From Antarcticibacterium arcticum (GTDB lineage Bacteria > Bacteroidota > Bacteroidia > Flavobacteriales > Flavobacteriaceae): a stretch of 64,000 bases of DNA. The DNA is taken from assembly GCF_007993795.1 (NCBI RefSeq), contig NZ_CP042476.1:2046001-2110000 (forward strand), given 5' to 3'. The stretch's first letter is position 1, and each line of letters starts with the position of its first letter. Positions 52,038 through 62,062 of the stretch are shown here, piece after piece. The position numbers and the translations under genes are program-made. Below the pieces are notes generated by a model, which had not been told where the DNA came from, made no database searches, and was given only the letters and a program-made list of their open reading frames with translations.

Positions 52038-52811
52038 TTAGGAAGCCTTGCTTTTCTTTTTCTCGAGACTGGCTTTAAGCTGTGCCATAAGATCTGATGC
52101 CGCAGTAGGCTTGCTTTCGTAGTTGGAAGCTTTGGCCTTTTTCCCGGCACTTTTTGACTTGATGATTTTCATTAATTGATCATTATATACATCTTTAAAT
52201 TTCTCAAAACTAAACTTGGTGGTGTATTGATCTATTAGTGAAATAGCCATATCCACTTCTTTTTTGGTCACTTTGGTGTCGGGCAATTTTAACTCGCCGG
52301 GATCGCGAATCTCATCGGCAAAACGTACAACGTGCAGGACCAGGGCATCTTTGTAAATTCCCACAAGGCTAAGATGTTCTTTTTGCCGCATCACAAAAGT
52401 CGCCACCCCCAGCTTTTTGGTCTTTTTCAACGCATTGCGAAGCAGATTATAGGATTTCCCTCCTTCTTTTTGTGGTTCCAGGAAATAGGGTTTTTTAAAA
52501 AGCACATCTGCCACTTCCTTCTCCTCAATAAACTCCTCAATATCTATGGTCTTGCTTTTTTTCATGTTGGCATTGTCAAAATCTTCTTTTTCCAACACCA
52601 CATATTTTTCACCCTGTTTAAAGCCCTTTACAATATCCTTCCACTCTACCTCTTTCCCCGTTTCTTCATTGACCCTTTTATAGCGTATACGCGAATTGTC
52701 ATGCCTGTCCAGCATATCGAGTTCCAGCTTCCTGTCCTCAGATCCCGAATACATTTTTACGGGAATTGACACCAGGCCAAATTGTATTGAACCATTCCAG
52801 ATCGATCTCAT
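52038..52811 (-). CDS. ku: Ku DNA end-binding protein
   Basis: 257 residues, bacterial Ku core (MRSIWNGSIQFGLVSIPVKMYSGSED start). A lysine-rich C-terminal tail (KSAGKKAKAS, LEKKKSKAS) probably contacts DNA or LigD. Encoded directly before ligD with no gap. Confidence 0.97.
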   Translation of the reverse strand: MRSIWNGSIQFGLVSIPVKMYSGSEDRKLELDMLDRHDNSRIRYKRVNEETGKEVEWKDIVKGFKQGEKYVVLEKEDFDNANMKKSKTIDIEEFIEEKEVADVLFKKPYFLEPQKEGGKSYNLLRNALKKTKKLGVATFVMRQKEHLSLVGIYKDALVLHVVRFADEIRDPGELKLPDTKVTKKEVDMAISLIDQYTTKFSFEKFKDVYNDQLMKIIKSKSAGKKAKASNYESKPTAASDLMAQLKASLEKKKSKAS

Positions 52812-53192
52812 AATTTATTTCTTAAAAGGCAGAAAAAAACCTCATAGGTTTGCTTCTTTAATTTTTACTGAAAAATCTTTCCCGCGACGGGCGCAAATGG
52901 AAAGGGGAATTAAATTAATACTTTTAATTCCCCCTGTTCTTCAATTTATTAAAACTTTAGCTTATTGAAAGGTTATAGGTTAGGAGTTAGAAGTTGGGGT
53001 GGTCTCACGGCCATCGGGTTTCAGTTGGCAATTGTGGATTGTAGATTTTTAGAGTACCGGTTTTTGGGGTCTCGAATAGAATTGATGATTTCTAAATTGT
53101 GTAAAAATCACTTAAACCAACAAACTACCGACTAATGACTAACGACTAATGACTAACGACTAATGACTAACGACTAACGATTTCTAAAACCA
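52812..53192. repeat. gene-free gap with a tandem repeat (ACTAATGACTAACG units at 53129-53180)
   Basis: The last 52 bp hold three full copies of the 14-mer ACTAATGACTAACG plus a partial copy, itself built of ACTAA(T/C)G heptamers. The rest of the gap is AT-rich with no gene or RNA motif that I recognise. Confidence 0.75.
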
Positions 53193-53441
53193 TCAGGAAT
53201 TACGAAGAGCCTTGATAAGCTCTTCCTTGCTCATCTTGCTCCTTCCTTCTATTCCAACTTCTTTGGCTTTATTGTAAAGATCTGTTTTGGATCGATCTTC
53301 ATATTTCTCAGCCTTGCCGCCTTTTTTTCCGGCATCGGGCGTATTTGCGATACGTGCAGCTTTGGTCTTACTCATCCCTTTATCTACAAGGGCTTCGTAC
53401 TGCTTTTCATTTTTGATGTGTGATGTTTTTCCCTGTGGCAT
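53193..53441 (-). CDS. small basic protein with Rho-N/SAP-like C-terminus
   Basis: 82 residues, highly charged. The N-terminal half (KQYEALVDKGMSKTKAARIAN) resembles small plasmid/stress-type helices. The C-terminal half (KTDLYNKAKEVGIEGRSKMSKEELIKALR) has the helix-extended-helix look of SAP/Rho N-terminal domains that bind nucleic acid. Homologues are often placed near ku/ligD in Bacteroidota and related groups. Cytoplasmic; function unknown, possibly DNA-end or chromosome associated. Confidence 0.8.
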   Translation of the reverse strand: MPQGKTSHIKNEKQYEALVDKGMSKTKAARIANTPDAGKKGGKAEKYEDRSKTDLYNKAKEVGIEGRSKMSKEELIKALRNS

Positions 53442-53582
53442 AATAATATGGATTTAGGTTATACATAACTTACCTATTAAGTTAAGGAATATGGATCACG
53501 CAGCAATTTCCCCGGCTAAGGTTTATAAAAGGTTTAGCATAATTTTAAAGTTCCTTAATAGAATTAGTGGCATCCCTGAAAT

Positions 53583-53615
53583 AAAAAACCCGGAACCAAA
53601 ACGCTCCGGGTTTTG
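53583..53615 (-). terminator. intrinsic terminator after hppA
   Basis: On the minus strand AACCCGGA and TCCGGGTT form an 8-bp stem with a 10-nt loop, followed by TTTT. Confidence 0.8.
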
Positions 53616-53634
53616 AAAATTATTAATTCAGTTA

Positions 53635-55943
53635 TTATTTAACTGCTGAATAGTCTACAGTATTTTTTAATGAACTAACAGCAGCTTCATTTTGAACTTC
53701 CAGGATCATCCCTGTTGGTGCATCAGCCGGAATGTTGGGTATATCCTCTTCCTCATGGCCTCCCAAAATTGGAGCAAGCACCAGGCCTATAAGACAGGTT
53801 AGTTTAATAAGAATGTTCATTGAGGGCCCTGAGGTATCTTTAAATGGATCTCCAACTGTATCTCCGGTAACTGCCGCCTTATGTGCTTCAGATCCTTTGT
53901 AGGTCATTTCCCCGTTGATAAGCACCCCTGCTTCAAAGGATTTTTTTGCATTATCCCAGGCACCTCCTGCATTGTTCTGGAAAATAGCCCAAAGTACACC
54001 GCTTACGGTAACCCCGGCCATATAACCCCCAAGCATTTCAGCAATAATTAAATTGTCTACACCAAAGATCATAGGGATAAGGGCAATTGCAATTGGAAAA
54101 CCAATGGTAAGTGCTCCCGGCAACATCATTTCTTTTAGTGCCGCTTCTGTAGAGATGGCAACACATTTATCATATTCCGGTTTTCCGGTACCTTCCATAA
54201 TTCCGGGGATCTCCCTGAACTGGCGTCTCACTTCTTCCACCATCTTCATAGCGGCTTTTCCTACTGAATTCATTGCAAGAGCGGAAAATACCACAGGTAC
54301 CATCCCCCAATAAATAACATCGCCAATACCGGCGCTTTAAAAATGTTGATTCCGTTTATGCCCGTGAAGGTAACATAAGCCGCAAATAATGCAAGAGAGG
54401 TCAAAGCTGCCGAAGCAATTGCAAAACCTTTCCCGGTTGCTGCAGTAGTGTTACCAACCGAATCAAGAATATCTGTACGCTCTCTAACTTCAGCCGGAAG
54501 TTCGCTCATCTCGGCGATTCCCCCTGCATTGTCTGAAATTGGTCCAAAAGCATCGATTGCAAGCTGCATGGCGGTAGTTGCCATCATTGCGGAAGCAGCA
54601 AGTGCCACCCCGTAGAAACCTGCAAGCGCATAAGAAGCCCAGATCGCCGCGGCAAATAAAAGTATAGATCCAAAAGTGGAGATCATACCTGTGGCGAGAC
54701 CTGCAATAATATTGGTTCCTGCCCCGGTGCTTGATTTTTGAACAATTGAAAGCACGGGTTTTTTTCCTAATCCTGTATAATATTCGGTAACGGCAGAGAT
54801 CAATCCACCAACGGCAAGTCCTACAAGTGTTGCATAGAACACCCTCATGGAGGAAATCACTTTGTACTCAAAACCTTCAGCCCCTCCTATGAAGAATCCC
54901 ATCGTCATTGTTTGTGCCGGTAACATCCAGCGAACAAGGAAAAAACAGGAAACCGCTACCAAGCCAATTGACAACCAGTTCCCGAAATTAAGGGCACTTT
55001 GTACTTCTGCTTCTTTCGCGGAATTATTTTTAATCTTAACCACCAAAGTTCCAATGATGGAAATAATGATTCCCACCCCGGCTATTGACATTGGCAGCAA
55101 AATTGGGCCTATTCCCCCAAATCCCTGGTCTATGATATTACCGCCCATATCCTGGATCACATAATTCCCCAATACCATCGCGGCAAGAACTGTAGCTACA
55201 TAACTCCCGAACAAATCGGCACCCATCCCGGCCACATCTCCTACGTTATCTCCCACGTTATCTGCTATGGTTGCAGGGTTACGGGGATCATCCTCCGGGA
55301 TACCGGCTTCAACTTTTCCAACAAGATCTGCTCCAACATCGGCAGCCTTAGTGTAAATTCCACCACCTACACGCGCAAAAAGGGCTATAGATTCAGCTCC
55401 CAGAGAGAAACCTGCGAGGGTTTCTAGAACTATGGTCATATGAGCTGCACTCGTCCACACACCTCCCATAAAGTAATGGAAGAAAAGAATAAAGAAACCT
55501 GTCAAACCAAGAACCGAAAGTCCGGCTACTCCAAGCCCCATTACAGTTCCTCCTGTGAAGGAAACCTTTAATGCATGCGGTAAACTGGTGCGGGCTGCCT
55601 GTGTAGTACGTACATTGCTTTTGGTAGCGATCTTCATTCCCATATTCCCGGCCATTGCAGAAAATACCGCTCCAAAAATAAAAGCTATAACTATTAACCA
55701 ATGAGTGGTAGGTACAATAAAAGAAACAGCGGCCAACGCAATACTGGCAATAAGAACAAAAATGGTAAGTAATTTATATTCGGCTTTAAGAAAAGCCAGG
55801 GCCCCTTCATAGATATGTGAGGCAATTTCATGCATTTTCCCGTCGCCGGCATCCTGTTTCAAAACCCAGGATCTTTTTATGTACATATAAATTAGTCCCA
55901 GCAAAGCAAGGACTAATGGGGCATAAATCATCATTGATTCCAT
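53635..55943 (-). pseudogene. hppA: membrane-bound K+-dependent-type pyrophosphatase HppA, frameshifted
   Basis: Ion-pumping pyrophosphatase that couples pyrophosphate hydrolysis to Na+ and/or H+ export. About 16 helices; the substrate site TKAADVGADLVGKVE and DPRNPATIADNVGDNVGD are intact. The K+-type determinant reads NTTAATGKG (Ala rather than Lys), pointing to the K+-dependent class. The frame breaks at a C5 run on the + strand (54304-54308): the protein should continue LFIGGMVPVVFSALAM, which needs six bases. With one base added the product is about 769 residues, normal length. Most likely a homopolymer sequencing error. Confidence 0.9.
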
Positions 55944-56062
55944 AGTAGCTTGTTAAATTTTAGTTAATGCCGCTAATGTAGTAAATCAATGATAATTAAA
56001 AAAGCAATAACTTTTATAAGGTTATGGCTTTTAATTATTAAAAATGTATGTGGTTTTCGGAG

Positions 56063-56593
56063 TTATATTCCGAACCTTTCTTTATCTCCTTCGTAATTTT
56101 TGTATCTATCTATACACTGCTGTATGATACTTTTTGCTTCGGCAGCATCTCCCCAACCTCCTACATCAACTTTTTTCTTTTCAAGATCTTTATATACTTT
56201 AAAGAAATGCTCAATTTCCATCAACAGGTGTCCGTTCAATTCATCCAGGTCATTAATACGGTTCCAGATAGGATCTGAGACAGGCACACAAATAATTTTT
56301 TCATCCGGCCCTTTTTCATCTGCCATATGAAATACTCCAATAGGTTTCACTTCCATTACAATACCCGGAAAGGTAGGTTCTGCAACCAGCACCAACACAT
56401 CCAGCGGGTCGCTGTCTAAAGCAAGGGTATTAGGTATAAACCCATAATCTGCAGGGTACATCATGGAAGAAAAGATCATACGGTCATAACGTACTTTCTT
56501 TAATTCAAAATCATATTCATATTTGTTTCTACTCCCTTTGGGGATCTCTATTAATACATCAAAAGTCTCAGACATTTTCTTTCTTGTTTTCAA
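56063..56593 (-). CDS. ppa: soluble inorganic pyrophosphatase (family I)
   Basis: 176 residues. Hydrolyses cytosolic pyrophosphate. The N-terminal EIPKGSRNKYEYD, MMYPADYGFIPNT and the metal motif DSDPLDVLVL are all present. Encoded upstream of hppA on the same strand, so the cell has both a dissipating and an energy-conserving pyrophosphatase side by side. A -7 box TATCTTTG lies at 56607-56614. Confidence 0.97.
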   Translation of the reverse strand: MKTRKKMSETFDVLIEIPKGSRNKYEYDFELKKVRYDRMIFSSMMYPADYGFIPNTLALDSDPLDVLVLVAEPTFPGIVMEVKPIGVFHMADEKGPDEKIICVPVSDPIWNRINDLDELNGHLLMEIEHFFKVYKDLEKKKVDVGGWGDAAEAKSIIQQCIDRYKNYEGDKERFGI

Positions 56594-56640
56594 TTTTTAA
56601 AGGCTGCAAAGATACTAATTAAAGAGACTTTAAATGTTAT

Positions 56641-59154
56641 TTAAAAGTGAAAACCTAAAGTGGCTGTAATACCAAATTTCCTCGCATCGGGATTTTCTAA
56701 ATAATTGCCCCTCCAATGCGCATCTATCCTAATGAATTTAAAGATATTTCCCACGCCGGCGCTATATTCAAAATAGGGTTCCTTTGAAGGTGCAAGAAGC
56801 GGAATACCGGAGGCATCTATATTTTTGTTTGCTTCTGAAAGTTCTCCCCATACCCCCCGCACTCCAAGATACTCCCGCAAATTGAAATTGCGAAGCAGGG
56901 GAACATAGGCAAAGAGTTTGCCGTTGAAATTATGTTCAAAATGAGCAGAAACATAGGTGTCTGTAACAAATTCGTAAAAATTGAGCAGCGGGAAAGTATT
57001 GTAGATCCCAAAAAAAGTTTGGTTAGCAGGGATCACATTGAGCAATCCAAGAGGTACCTCCCCGTCAATGGTCCCGGCTTCGAGCCGGATATTTGCAAGC
57101 CCAATTCCGCCAATCCACCAGGGTTGATCATAAAAGAACTGATATTTCCGGTAATTAAAATCACTTTGAAATATACCTTTGACCCCTACGCTGTAATTAA
57201 AAAAGAATGAAGGAAACCTGCCGCCATTTGTAACCAGGCGCTCCACTCCAAATCCCGTAAGGTGCCTTCCGGGATAATAACTTAACATGGTGGAGATCTC
57301 GGTTTGGGAAATGGAAGTGGAAATTATGTTTTGATCTTTATTTTCATACCAGGCAAGGCTGAAGGAGGGGGATGCCGATTCCATTACACGGTGTGATCCC
57401 GCAAAACGTACCGTAAAATTTTCCCAGGGTTCTATCTCCAGCGCAGCCATGGAAAGTTTTATGTTACTTAGTTTGTTGTTATCTCCCACACTTATAATGG
57501 AGGAGGAAGCGAGGCTTCGCCCCAGCACGTCTGTAGTATTGGTTAGGCTGGCACCCAGCTGCTCCACATCATCGCGGTATCCCGCCGAAAAAATAAGGCG
57601 GTTTTGAGGTTCCAGCAATACTTTTCCCAGCAGGCCATATTTCAACTTTTGGTCTTTAAAACCATAAGCCGTGTATCCTTCAATTCTCCAGGGATCGTGT
57701 TGGCCAAAATATGTCCTTGCCCCCAATCTTAATCTAAGGCCTTCAACCTCATTATAGTTCACAAAGGTAAAGACGGGACCAATGTCCCAACCATCGAAAT
57801 CTATATATCCCGTGGCCGCAATACTGGTCACATTATAGATCCTCTTAAAGGCAGGTAGGGTACGCAGGCTGTCAAGCATTTCATAAATACCACTCTCATG
57901 GCGGCTTAAAGCTTCCAGCCTGTTTTGTTCCCAAAATTCTTCATTACGGTTGTAAAGCGGCTTTTCAAAACTGGTAACTTTCCGGTTATAAAAAGCATCA
58001 TCCATAGGCCGGTTGAACTCGTAGTTATCATAAAGCACCGTTCGCTTCCCGTAAATACCCCCGGCATCATCCTTCCTTTCAAAGGAGAAATCGGCCATAA
58101 AGAAATCCCTTTTAAGCAGGAAAACCGAATCGTTCACCACCTCATAATCCATCGAGAGATACACCCCGTTTACCCAGTTGATATTGGCATTTTTGGACAT
58201 TTCAAGATCTATCTTCTTAATGGCAAAAGTGGTATCATTTACCCAGAAATTTCCTTTAAAGGTGAGTTCGTTCTTCCGGCGGGGATAGTAGACTATATTA
58301 TAACTCCATTTGTTTTCAATAAAAGCGCTGTCGGCCAGAATGTAGTTGTAGGTGTCGATCCCTGTTGTGGACAACGGACTTATAAAGTTCTTGTCAAAGA
58401 TCCTGAGATAATTATCGTAGATCTCATTTTCTATGTACATATCCTTAACAGCATCAATTAGAAACTTGTTTTCATTGAAACCCGAATTCTTATTCCCAAC
58501 CAGCACCTCTTTTTTCCTTCCGTTCACATTATCGCCATATACCCGGTGAACAGATTCATTGATGAAAACAGGTAAAAAGGATTTCCCGGTCACAACGCTT
58601 GTGTCTATTTTATCAAAAACGAATTCCATCCCGCGGAAAGCTTTACTGGTGATCACAGCACTGTCTATGGTATTTAGATCAAATTCCAATTTTTCATATT
58701 TCCTGAACTGGTAATGATCAAACATACGGGTGCCGTTGCTGCGGCGGTTTTCCCAAATTTTGCGAAGGATATCGAGGGCCGGATTGTTCTTTTTGGAGGT
58801 CTTGCCCTGAAAGATCCAGACTTCAGTAAGTCCCTGCGATTCCTCCTGAAGAATAATTTCTAGCCCTGTATTATTTCCTTTTTTAAGCGGAATTGTGAGC
58901 GACTGATAACCTATAAAGGAAAACCTTAGAGAATCTTGCTCTTTGGGGGAATTTATATAGAACCTGCCATCTTCAGAGGTGATGGTACCTTCAGCAGAAT
59001 TGGGAAATATCACATTTACAAAAGGCACAGGCTCTCCTCCAATATCCTTCACGACCCCTCCCGCCCGGGTCTGGGCCCAGCCTTGAAAAATGGTAATAAA
59101 ACATATGGCAAAGAGAATTCCTTTCATATGCCGCAGGCCAAACAAAGACTTCAT
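56641..59154 (-). CDS. DUF5686 / carboxypeptidase-regulatory-like outer-membrane protein
   Basis: 837 residues. A signal peptide ends near GWAQ. A CarboxypepD_reg-like plug domain (about 30-110; GGVVKDIGGEPVPFVNVIFPNS) is followed by the DUF5686 region and a C-terminal transmembrane barrel ending in Phe (TATLGFHF), the usual outer-membrane sorting end. Probably an outer-membrane protein of unknown cargo. The -7 box TACCTTTG (59172-59179) precedes the ATG. Confidence 0.88.
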   Translation of the reverse strand: MKSLFGLRHMKGILFAICFITIFQGWAQTRAGGVVKDIGGEPVPFVNVIFPNSAEGTITSEDGRFYINSPKEQDSLRFSFIGYQSLTIPLKKGNNTGLEIILQEESQGLTEVWIFQGKTSKKNNPALDILRKIWENRRSNGTRMFDHYQFRKYEKLEFDLNTIDSAVITSKAFRGMEFVFDKIDTSVVTGKSFLPVFINESVHRVYGDNVNGRKKEVLVGNKNSGFNENKFLIDAVKDMYIENEIYDNYLRIFDKNFISPLSTTGIDTYNYILADSAFIENKWSYNIVYYPRRKNELTFKGNFWVNDTTFAIKKIDLEMSKNANINWVNGVYLSMDYEVVNDSVFLLKRDFFMADFSFERKDDAGGIYGKRTVLYDNYEFNRPMDDAFYNRKVTSFEKPLYNRNEEFWEQNRLEALSRHESGIYEMLDSLRTLPAFKRIYNVTSIAATGYIDFDGWDIGPVFTFVNYNEVEGLRLRLGARTYFGQHDPWRIEGYTAYGFKDQKLKYGLLGKVLLEPQNRLIFSAGYRDDVEQLGASLTNTTDVLGRSLASSSIISVGDNNKLSNIKLSMAALEIEPWENFTVRFAGSHRVMESASPSFSLAWYENKDQNIISTSISQTEISTMLSYYPGRHLTGFGVERLVTNGGRFPSFFFNYSVGVKGIFQSDFNYRKYQFFYDQPWWIGGIGLANIRLEAGTIDGEVPLGLLNVIPANQTFFGIYNTFPLLNFYEFVTDTYVSAHFEHNFNGKLFAYVPLLRNFNLREYLGVRGVWGELSEANKNIDASGIPLLAPSKEPYFEYSAGVGNIFKFIRIDAHWRGNYLENPDARKFGITATLGFHF

Positions 59155-59392
59155 AGATTAAGTTGAAGTTCCAAAGGTAACAGGATTTTTGATTGTTAGG
59201 AGGTGCCCTGAATATTGAATACTAATTTTGGTTTCCCTATTTGGTGCTAGCATAGAAAATAACTTTTAGTCCCTTTATGTAAATTTAATCTATATTAGAG
59301 TTTATTTCACTGGACTTTTTCCATCCCTACAAGGAATGGCCTGGCGATATTAGTGAAACAGGCCCTTCAAAGTACCGTAAAATATTTCTCCA

Positions 59393-59980
59393 ATGAATTT
59401 ATCACATTTAAAGATCCTGATTCTCATCTTCCTGCCAATATTAATTCTTGGCTGCACTGTTAATGATGATGATGGAACTGGCGACGCACTTCCCCCTGTT
59501 ACAACTCAGGGTGCCAGTACCTTCGGATGTAAAATAAACGGGCAGGTTTTCTTGCCAAAAATGAAATCGTGCTTTCTCTGTGGCTGGCCGGAGGAAATGA
59601 GATTATCATATTTTCAGTCAGGCAATATTTACCGACTTGGGATTAATGCATATAATGATATAAATGGAGATGTATCTATGCACTTAGACTTATATCTTGA
59701 CGAACCTTTGGCAGTAGGTGTTTACGAATTGTCAGAAAGTTATATCGCATCAATTGACAAAACCTGGCCTAATGCGGCAACCAACATAAACCGAAAGATA
59801 AACGGCGAACTCATTAATTCTTCTTTCGGGACAAACTCAGAAATTACAGGAACTTTAGAAATTCTGGAGTATAATATCTCTGAGAGATTTATAGCCGGAA
59901 TTTTCCAATTTCAGGCAATAAATCAGCAGGGGAAAATTGTAGAAATTAGTGAGGGCCGCTTCGATATGAAAATTTATTAA
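59393..59980 (+). CDS. lipoprotein, DUF6252-like
   Basis: 195 residues. The lipoprotein signal LILIFLPILILGC has Cys 21 as the lipidation site, followed by an Asp-rich tether (NDDDGTGD). The rest is beta-rich with FGCKINGQVFLPK and, near the end, GRFDMKIY, the pattern of DUF6252/DUF5025-like Bacteroidota lipoproteins. Function unknown; monocistronic. Confidence 0.8.
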   Translation: MNLSHLKILILIFLPILILGCTVNDDDGTGDALPPVTTQGASTFGCKINGQVFLPKMKSCFLCGWPEEMRLSYFQSGNIYRLGINAYNDINGDVSMHLDLYLDEPLAVGVYELSESYIASIDKTWPNAATNINRKINGELINSSFGTNSEITGTLEILEYNISERFIAGIFQFQAINQQGKIVEISEGRFDMKIY

Positions 59981-60005
59981 GCCTTAATATTTTAAGTTTT
60001 GCCCA

Positions 60006-60046
60006 CAAAAAAATGCTTTTCCCTGAGATCAGAAAAAAGCATTTTT
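60006..60046. terminator. bidirectional terminator between converging genes
   Basis: AAAATGCTTTT and AAAAAAGCATTTTT form a stem with flanking A and T runs. It serves the lipoprotein gene (+) and pdhB (-). Confidence 0.75.
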
Positions 60047-60098
60047 GAATATTAAGATTGTGCTTCGGGGATCTTCTCCCGGGCGTATCCCAGGAATA

Positions 60099-61079
60099 TT
60101 ATTTTTTGTACAAAACCTTTTTCACGGCTTTTATAACATCGTTGCTGTTTGGCAACCATTCTTTTAAAAGCTCAGGTGAATAAGGTGCAGGAGTATCTGC
60201 AGTATTTATTTTGATTATTGGTGCATCAAGGTAATCAAATGCCTGTTCCTGTACCTGGTAGGTGATCTCTGTTGCCACATTTCCAAAAGGCCATGCCTCT
60301 TCAAGGATCACCAAACGGTTGGTTTTTTTCACAGATTTCAAAATAGCATCGTGGTCCATTGGCCTTACGGTTCTAAGGTCAATGATCTCACAGGAAATTC
60401 CTTCCTTCTCAAGATCTTCAGCAGCCTTGTAGGCTTCTTTTATTATTTTTCCGAAGGAAACAATAGTTACATCTGTACCTTCTCTTTTAATTTCAGCAAC
60501 TCCAATTGAGATAGTATATTCTTCTTCAGGCACTTCCCCTTTGTCTCCATACATTTGCTCGCTTTCCATAAAGATCACCGGATCATTATCGCGAATTGCC
60601 GACTTCAATAATCCTTTGGCATCATAAGGATTGGAGGGTACTATTACTTTTAATCCGGGACAGTTGGCATACCAGCTTTCAAAAGCCTGGGAGTGGGTAG
60701 CTGCAAGCTGACCAGCAGAAGCAGTAGGCCCGCGAAAAACGATAGGAATATTAAATTGCCCACCGCTCATCTGCCGCATTTTGGCCGCGTTATTAATAAT
60801 TTGGTCTATACCTACCAATGAGAAGTTAAAGGTCATGAATTCAATAATTGGCCTGTTACCATTCATAGCACTTCCAATCCCTATCCCTGAAAATCCAAGC
60901 TCAGATATTGGGGTATCAATCACTCTTTCAGGACCAAACTCATCCAGCATTCCTTTTGAAGCTTTATATGCACCATTATATTCGGCAACCTCCTCACCCA
61001 TTAAATAGATGGTGTCGTCTTTGCGCATTTCCTCGCTCATTGCCTGCTGAATAGCTTCTCTAAATTGAATAGTCTTCAT
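60099..61079 (-). CDS. pdhB: pyruvate dehydrogenase E1 component beta subunit
   Basis: 326 residues, usual length. Transketolase-like beta subunit of the alpha2-beta2 E1 enzyme that decarboxylates pyruvate with TPP. Motifs are MGEEVAEYNGAYKASKGM, DTPISELGFSGIGIGSAM, GPTASAGQLAATHSQ and CEIIDLRTVRPMD. No alpha subunit gene is next to it, so E1 subunits are encoded apart, as is common in Flavobacteriaceae. A branched-chain 2-oxoacid E1 beta is less likely given the close match in length and motifs to pyruvate-type enzymes. Confidence 0.92.
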   Translation of the reverse strand: MKTIQFREAIQQAMSEEMRKDDTIYLMGEEVAEYNGAYKASKGMLDEFGPERVIDTPISELGFSGIGIGSAMNGNRPIIEFMTFNFSLVGIDQIINNAAKMRQMSGGQFNIPIVFRGPTASAGQLAATHSQAFESWYANCPGLKVIVPSNPYDAKGLLKSAIRDNDPVIFMESEQMYGDKGEVPEEEYTISIGVAEIKREGTDVTIVSFGKIIKEAYKAAEDLEKEGISCEIIDLRTVRPMDHDAILKSVKKTNRLVILEEAWPFGNVATEITYQVQEQAFDYLDAPIIKINTADTPAPYSPELLKEWLPNSNDVIKAVKKVLYKK

Positions 61080-61134
61080 TATATAGTTGTATAAATTATT
61101 GTCAATTTTTTCAAAAGCAAAAATAGTAATTAAG

Positions 61135-61142
61135 CAAAGTTA
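61135..61142 (-). promoter_or_regulatory. putative -7 box (TAACTTTG) for pdhB
   Basis: Perfect TAnnTTTG match on the minus strand 56 nt before the pdhB ATG; the -33 box is not clear. The gap 61080-61249 also has to hold the divergent etfB promoter, for which only TATCTTCG (one mismatch) is seen near 61206. Confidence 0.45.
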
Positions 61143-61249
61143 AAACTACTACTTCCTGATAAAATATTTGTTATGCATGCATAGTAAATTAATAATTAAA
61201 TTACTTATCTTCGTGATCGAGAAATACAAACCTATTTAAAAGTATATAA

Positions 61250-61996
61250 ATGAAAATATTAGTATGTATTAGCCATGTGCCCGATACTACCTCTAAGATC
61301 AATTTCACAGATAATAATACCAAATTTGATACTAACGGAGTGCAGTTTGTAATTAACCCGAATGATGAATTCGGCCTTACCCGCGCGATGTGGTTCAAGG
61401 AAAAACAAGGCGCCACTGTAGATGTAATTAATGTGGGAGGTCCTGAAACAGAACCTACACTGCGTAAAGCCCTTGCCATAGGTGCCGATACTGCCATAAG
61501 GGTAAACACCCCCGCTGCAGATGGTTTCCAGGTTGCCAAAGAACTTGCCAAAGTTGCAGGGGATGGCGGGTATGACCTTATTATTGCCGGAAGGGAATCT
61601 ATAGATTATAACGGAGGTATGGTACCCGGAATGCTGGCAGCAATGCTAAAAGCCAATTTCGTGAACACCTGTATAAACCTTGAAGTTGAAGGGAATGAGG
61701 CAAAAGCCGTTCGTGAAATTGATGGTGGTAAGGAGAATGTTACCGCATCACTGCCCCTGGTTATTGGCGCGCAAAAAGGCCTTGTAGAGGAAAAGGACCT
61801 TAGGATCCCTAATATGCGCGGAATTATGCAGGCAAGACAAAAACCGCTAAACGTTGTTGAGCCCGCGAATGCTGAAGCTCAAACCGCTGCTGAAAAATTT
61901 GAAAAACCGGCACCTCGCGGAAATGTAAAATTAATAGATCCTGATAATTTGGACGAATTGATCAACCTGCTTCATAATGAAGCGAAAGTGATCTAA
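61250..61996 (+). CDS. etfB: electron transfer flavoprotein beta subunit
   Basis: 248 residues. Starts MKILVCISHVPDTTSKI. Contains ALAIGADTAIRV, DLIIAGRESIDYNGGMVPGMLA and ASLPLVIGAQKGLVEEKDLRIP, the AMP-binding and signature segments of EtfB. With EtfA it takes electrons from acyl-CoA dehydrogenases (one is encoded at 30317-31684). Confidence 0.97.
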   Translation: MKILVCISHVPDTTSKINFTDNNTKFDTNGVQFVINPNDEFGLTRAMWFKEKQGATVDVINVGGPETEPTLRKALAIGADTAIRVNTPAADGFQVAKELAKVAGDGGYDLIIAGRESIDYNGGMVPGMLAAMLKANFVNTCINLEVEGNEAKAVREIDGGKENVTASLPLVIGAQKGLVEEKDLRIPNMRGIMQARQKPLNVVEPANAEAQTAAEKFEKPAPRGNVKLIDPDNLDELINLLHNEAKVI

Positions 61997-62009
61997 AAAT
62001 AATTTAAAA

Positions 62010-62040
62010 AACCTCACAGGTTTTCGAAACCTGTAAGGTT
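62010..62040. repeat. palindrome between etfB and etfA
   Basis: AACCTCACAGGTTT and AAACCTGTAAGGTT pair with one mismatch around TCG. Not followed by a T-run, so not a typical terminator. Similar AACCTGT/ACAGGTT palindromes are dispersed in many Bacteroidota genomes. It may affect mRNA processing between the two ETF genes. Confidence 0.65.
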
Positions 62041-62062
62041 TAAGTAAAATAAAATCAAACAT

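Noticed and set aside
53129..53180. Possible CRISPR array
   Set aside because: Units are 14 bp and contiguous with no spacers; no cas genes are nearby.
62010..62040. Terminator between etfB and etfA
   Set aside because: The palindrome is not followed by a T-run and the two subunits are expected to be made together.
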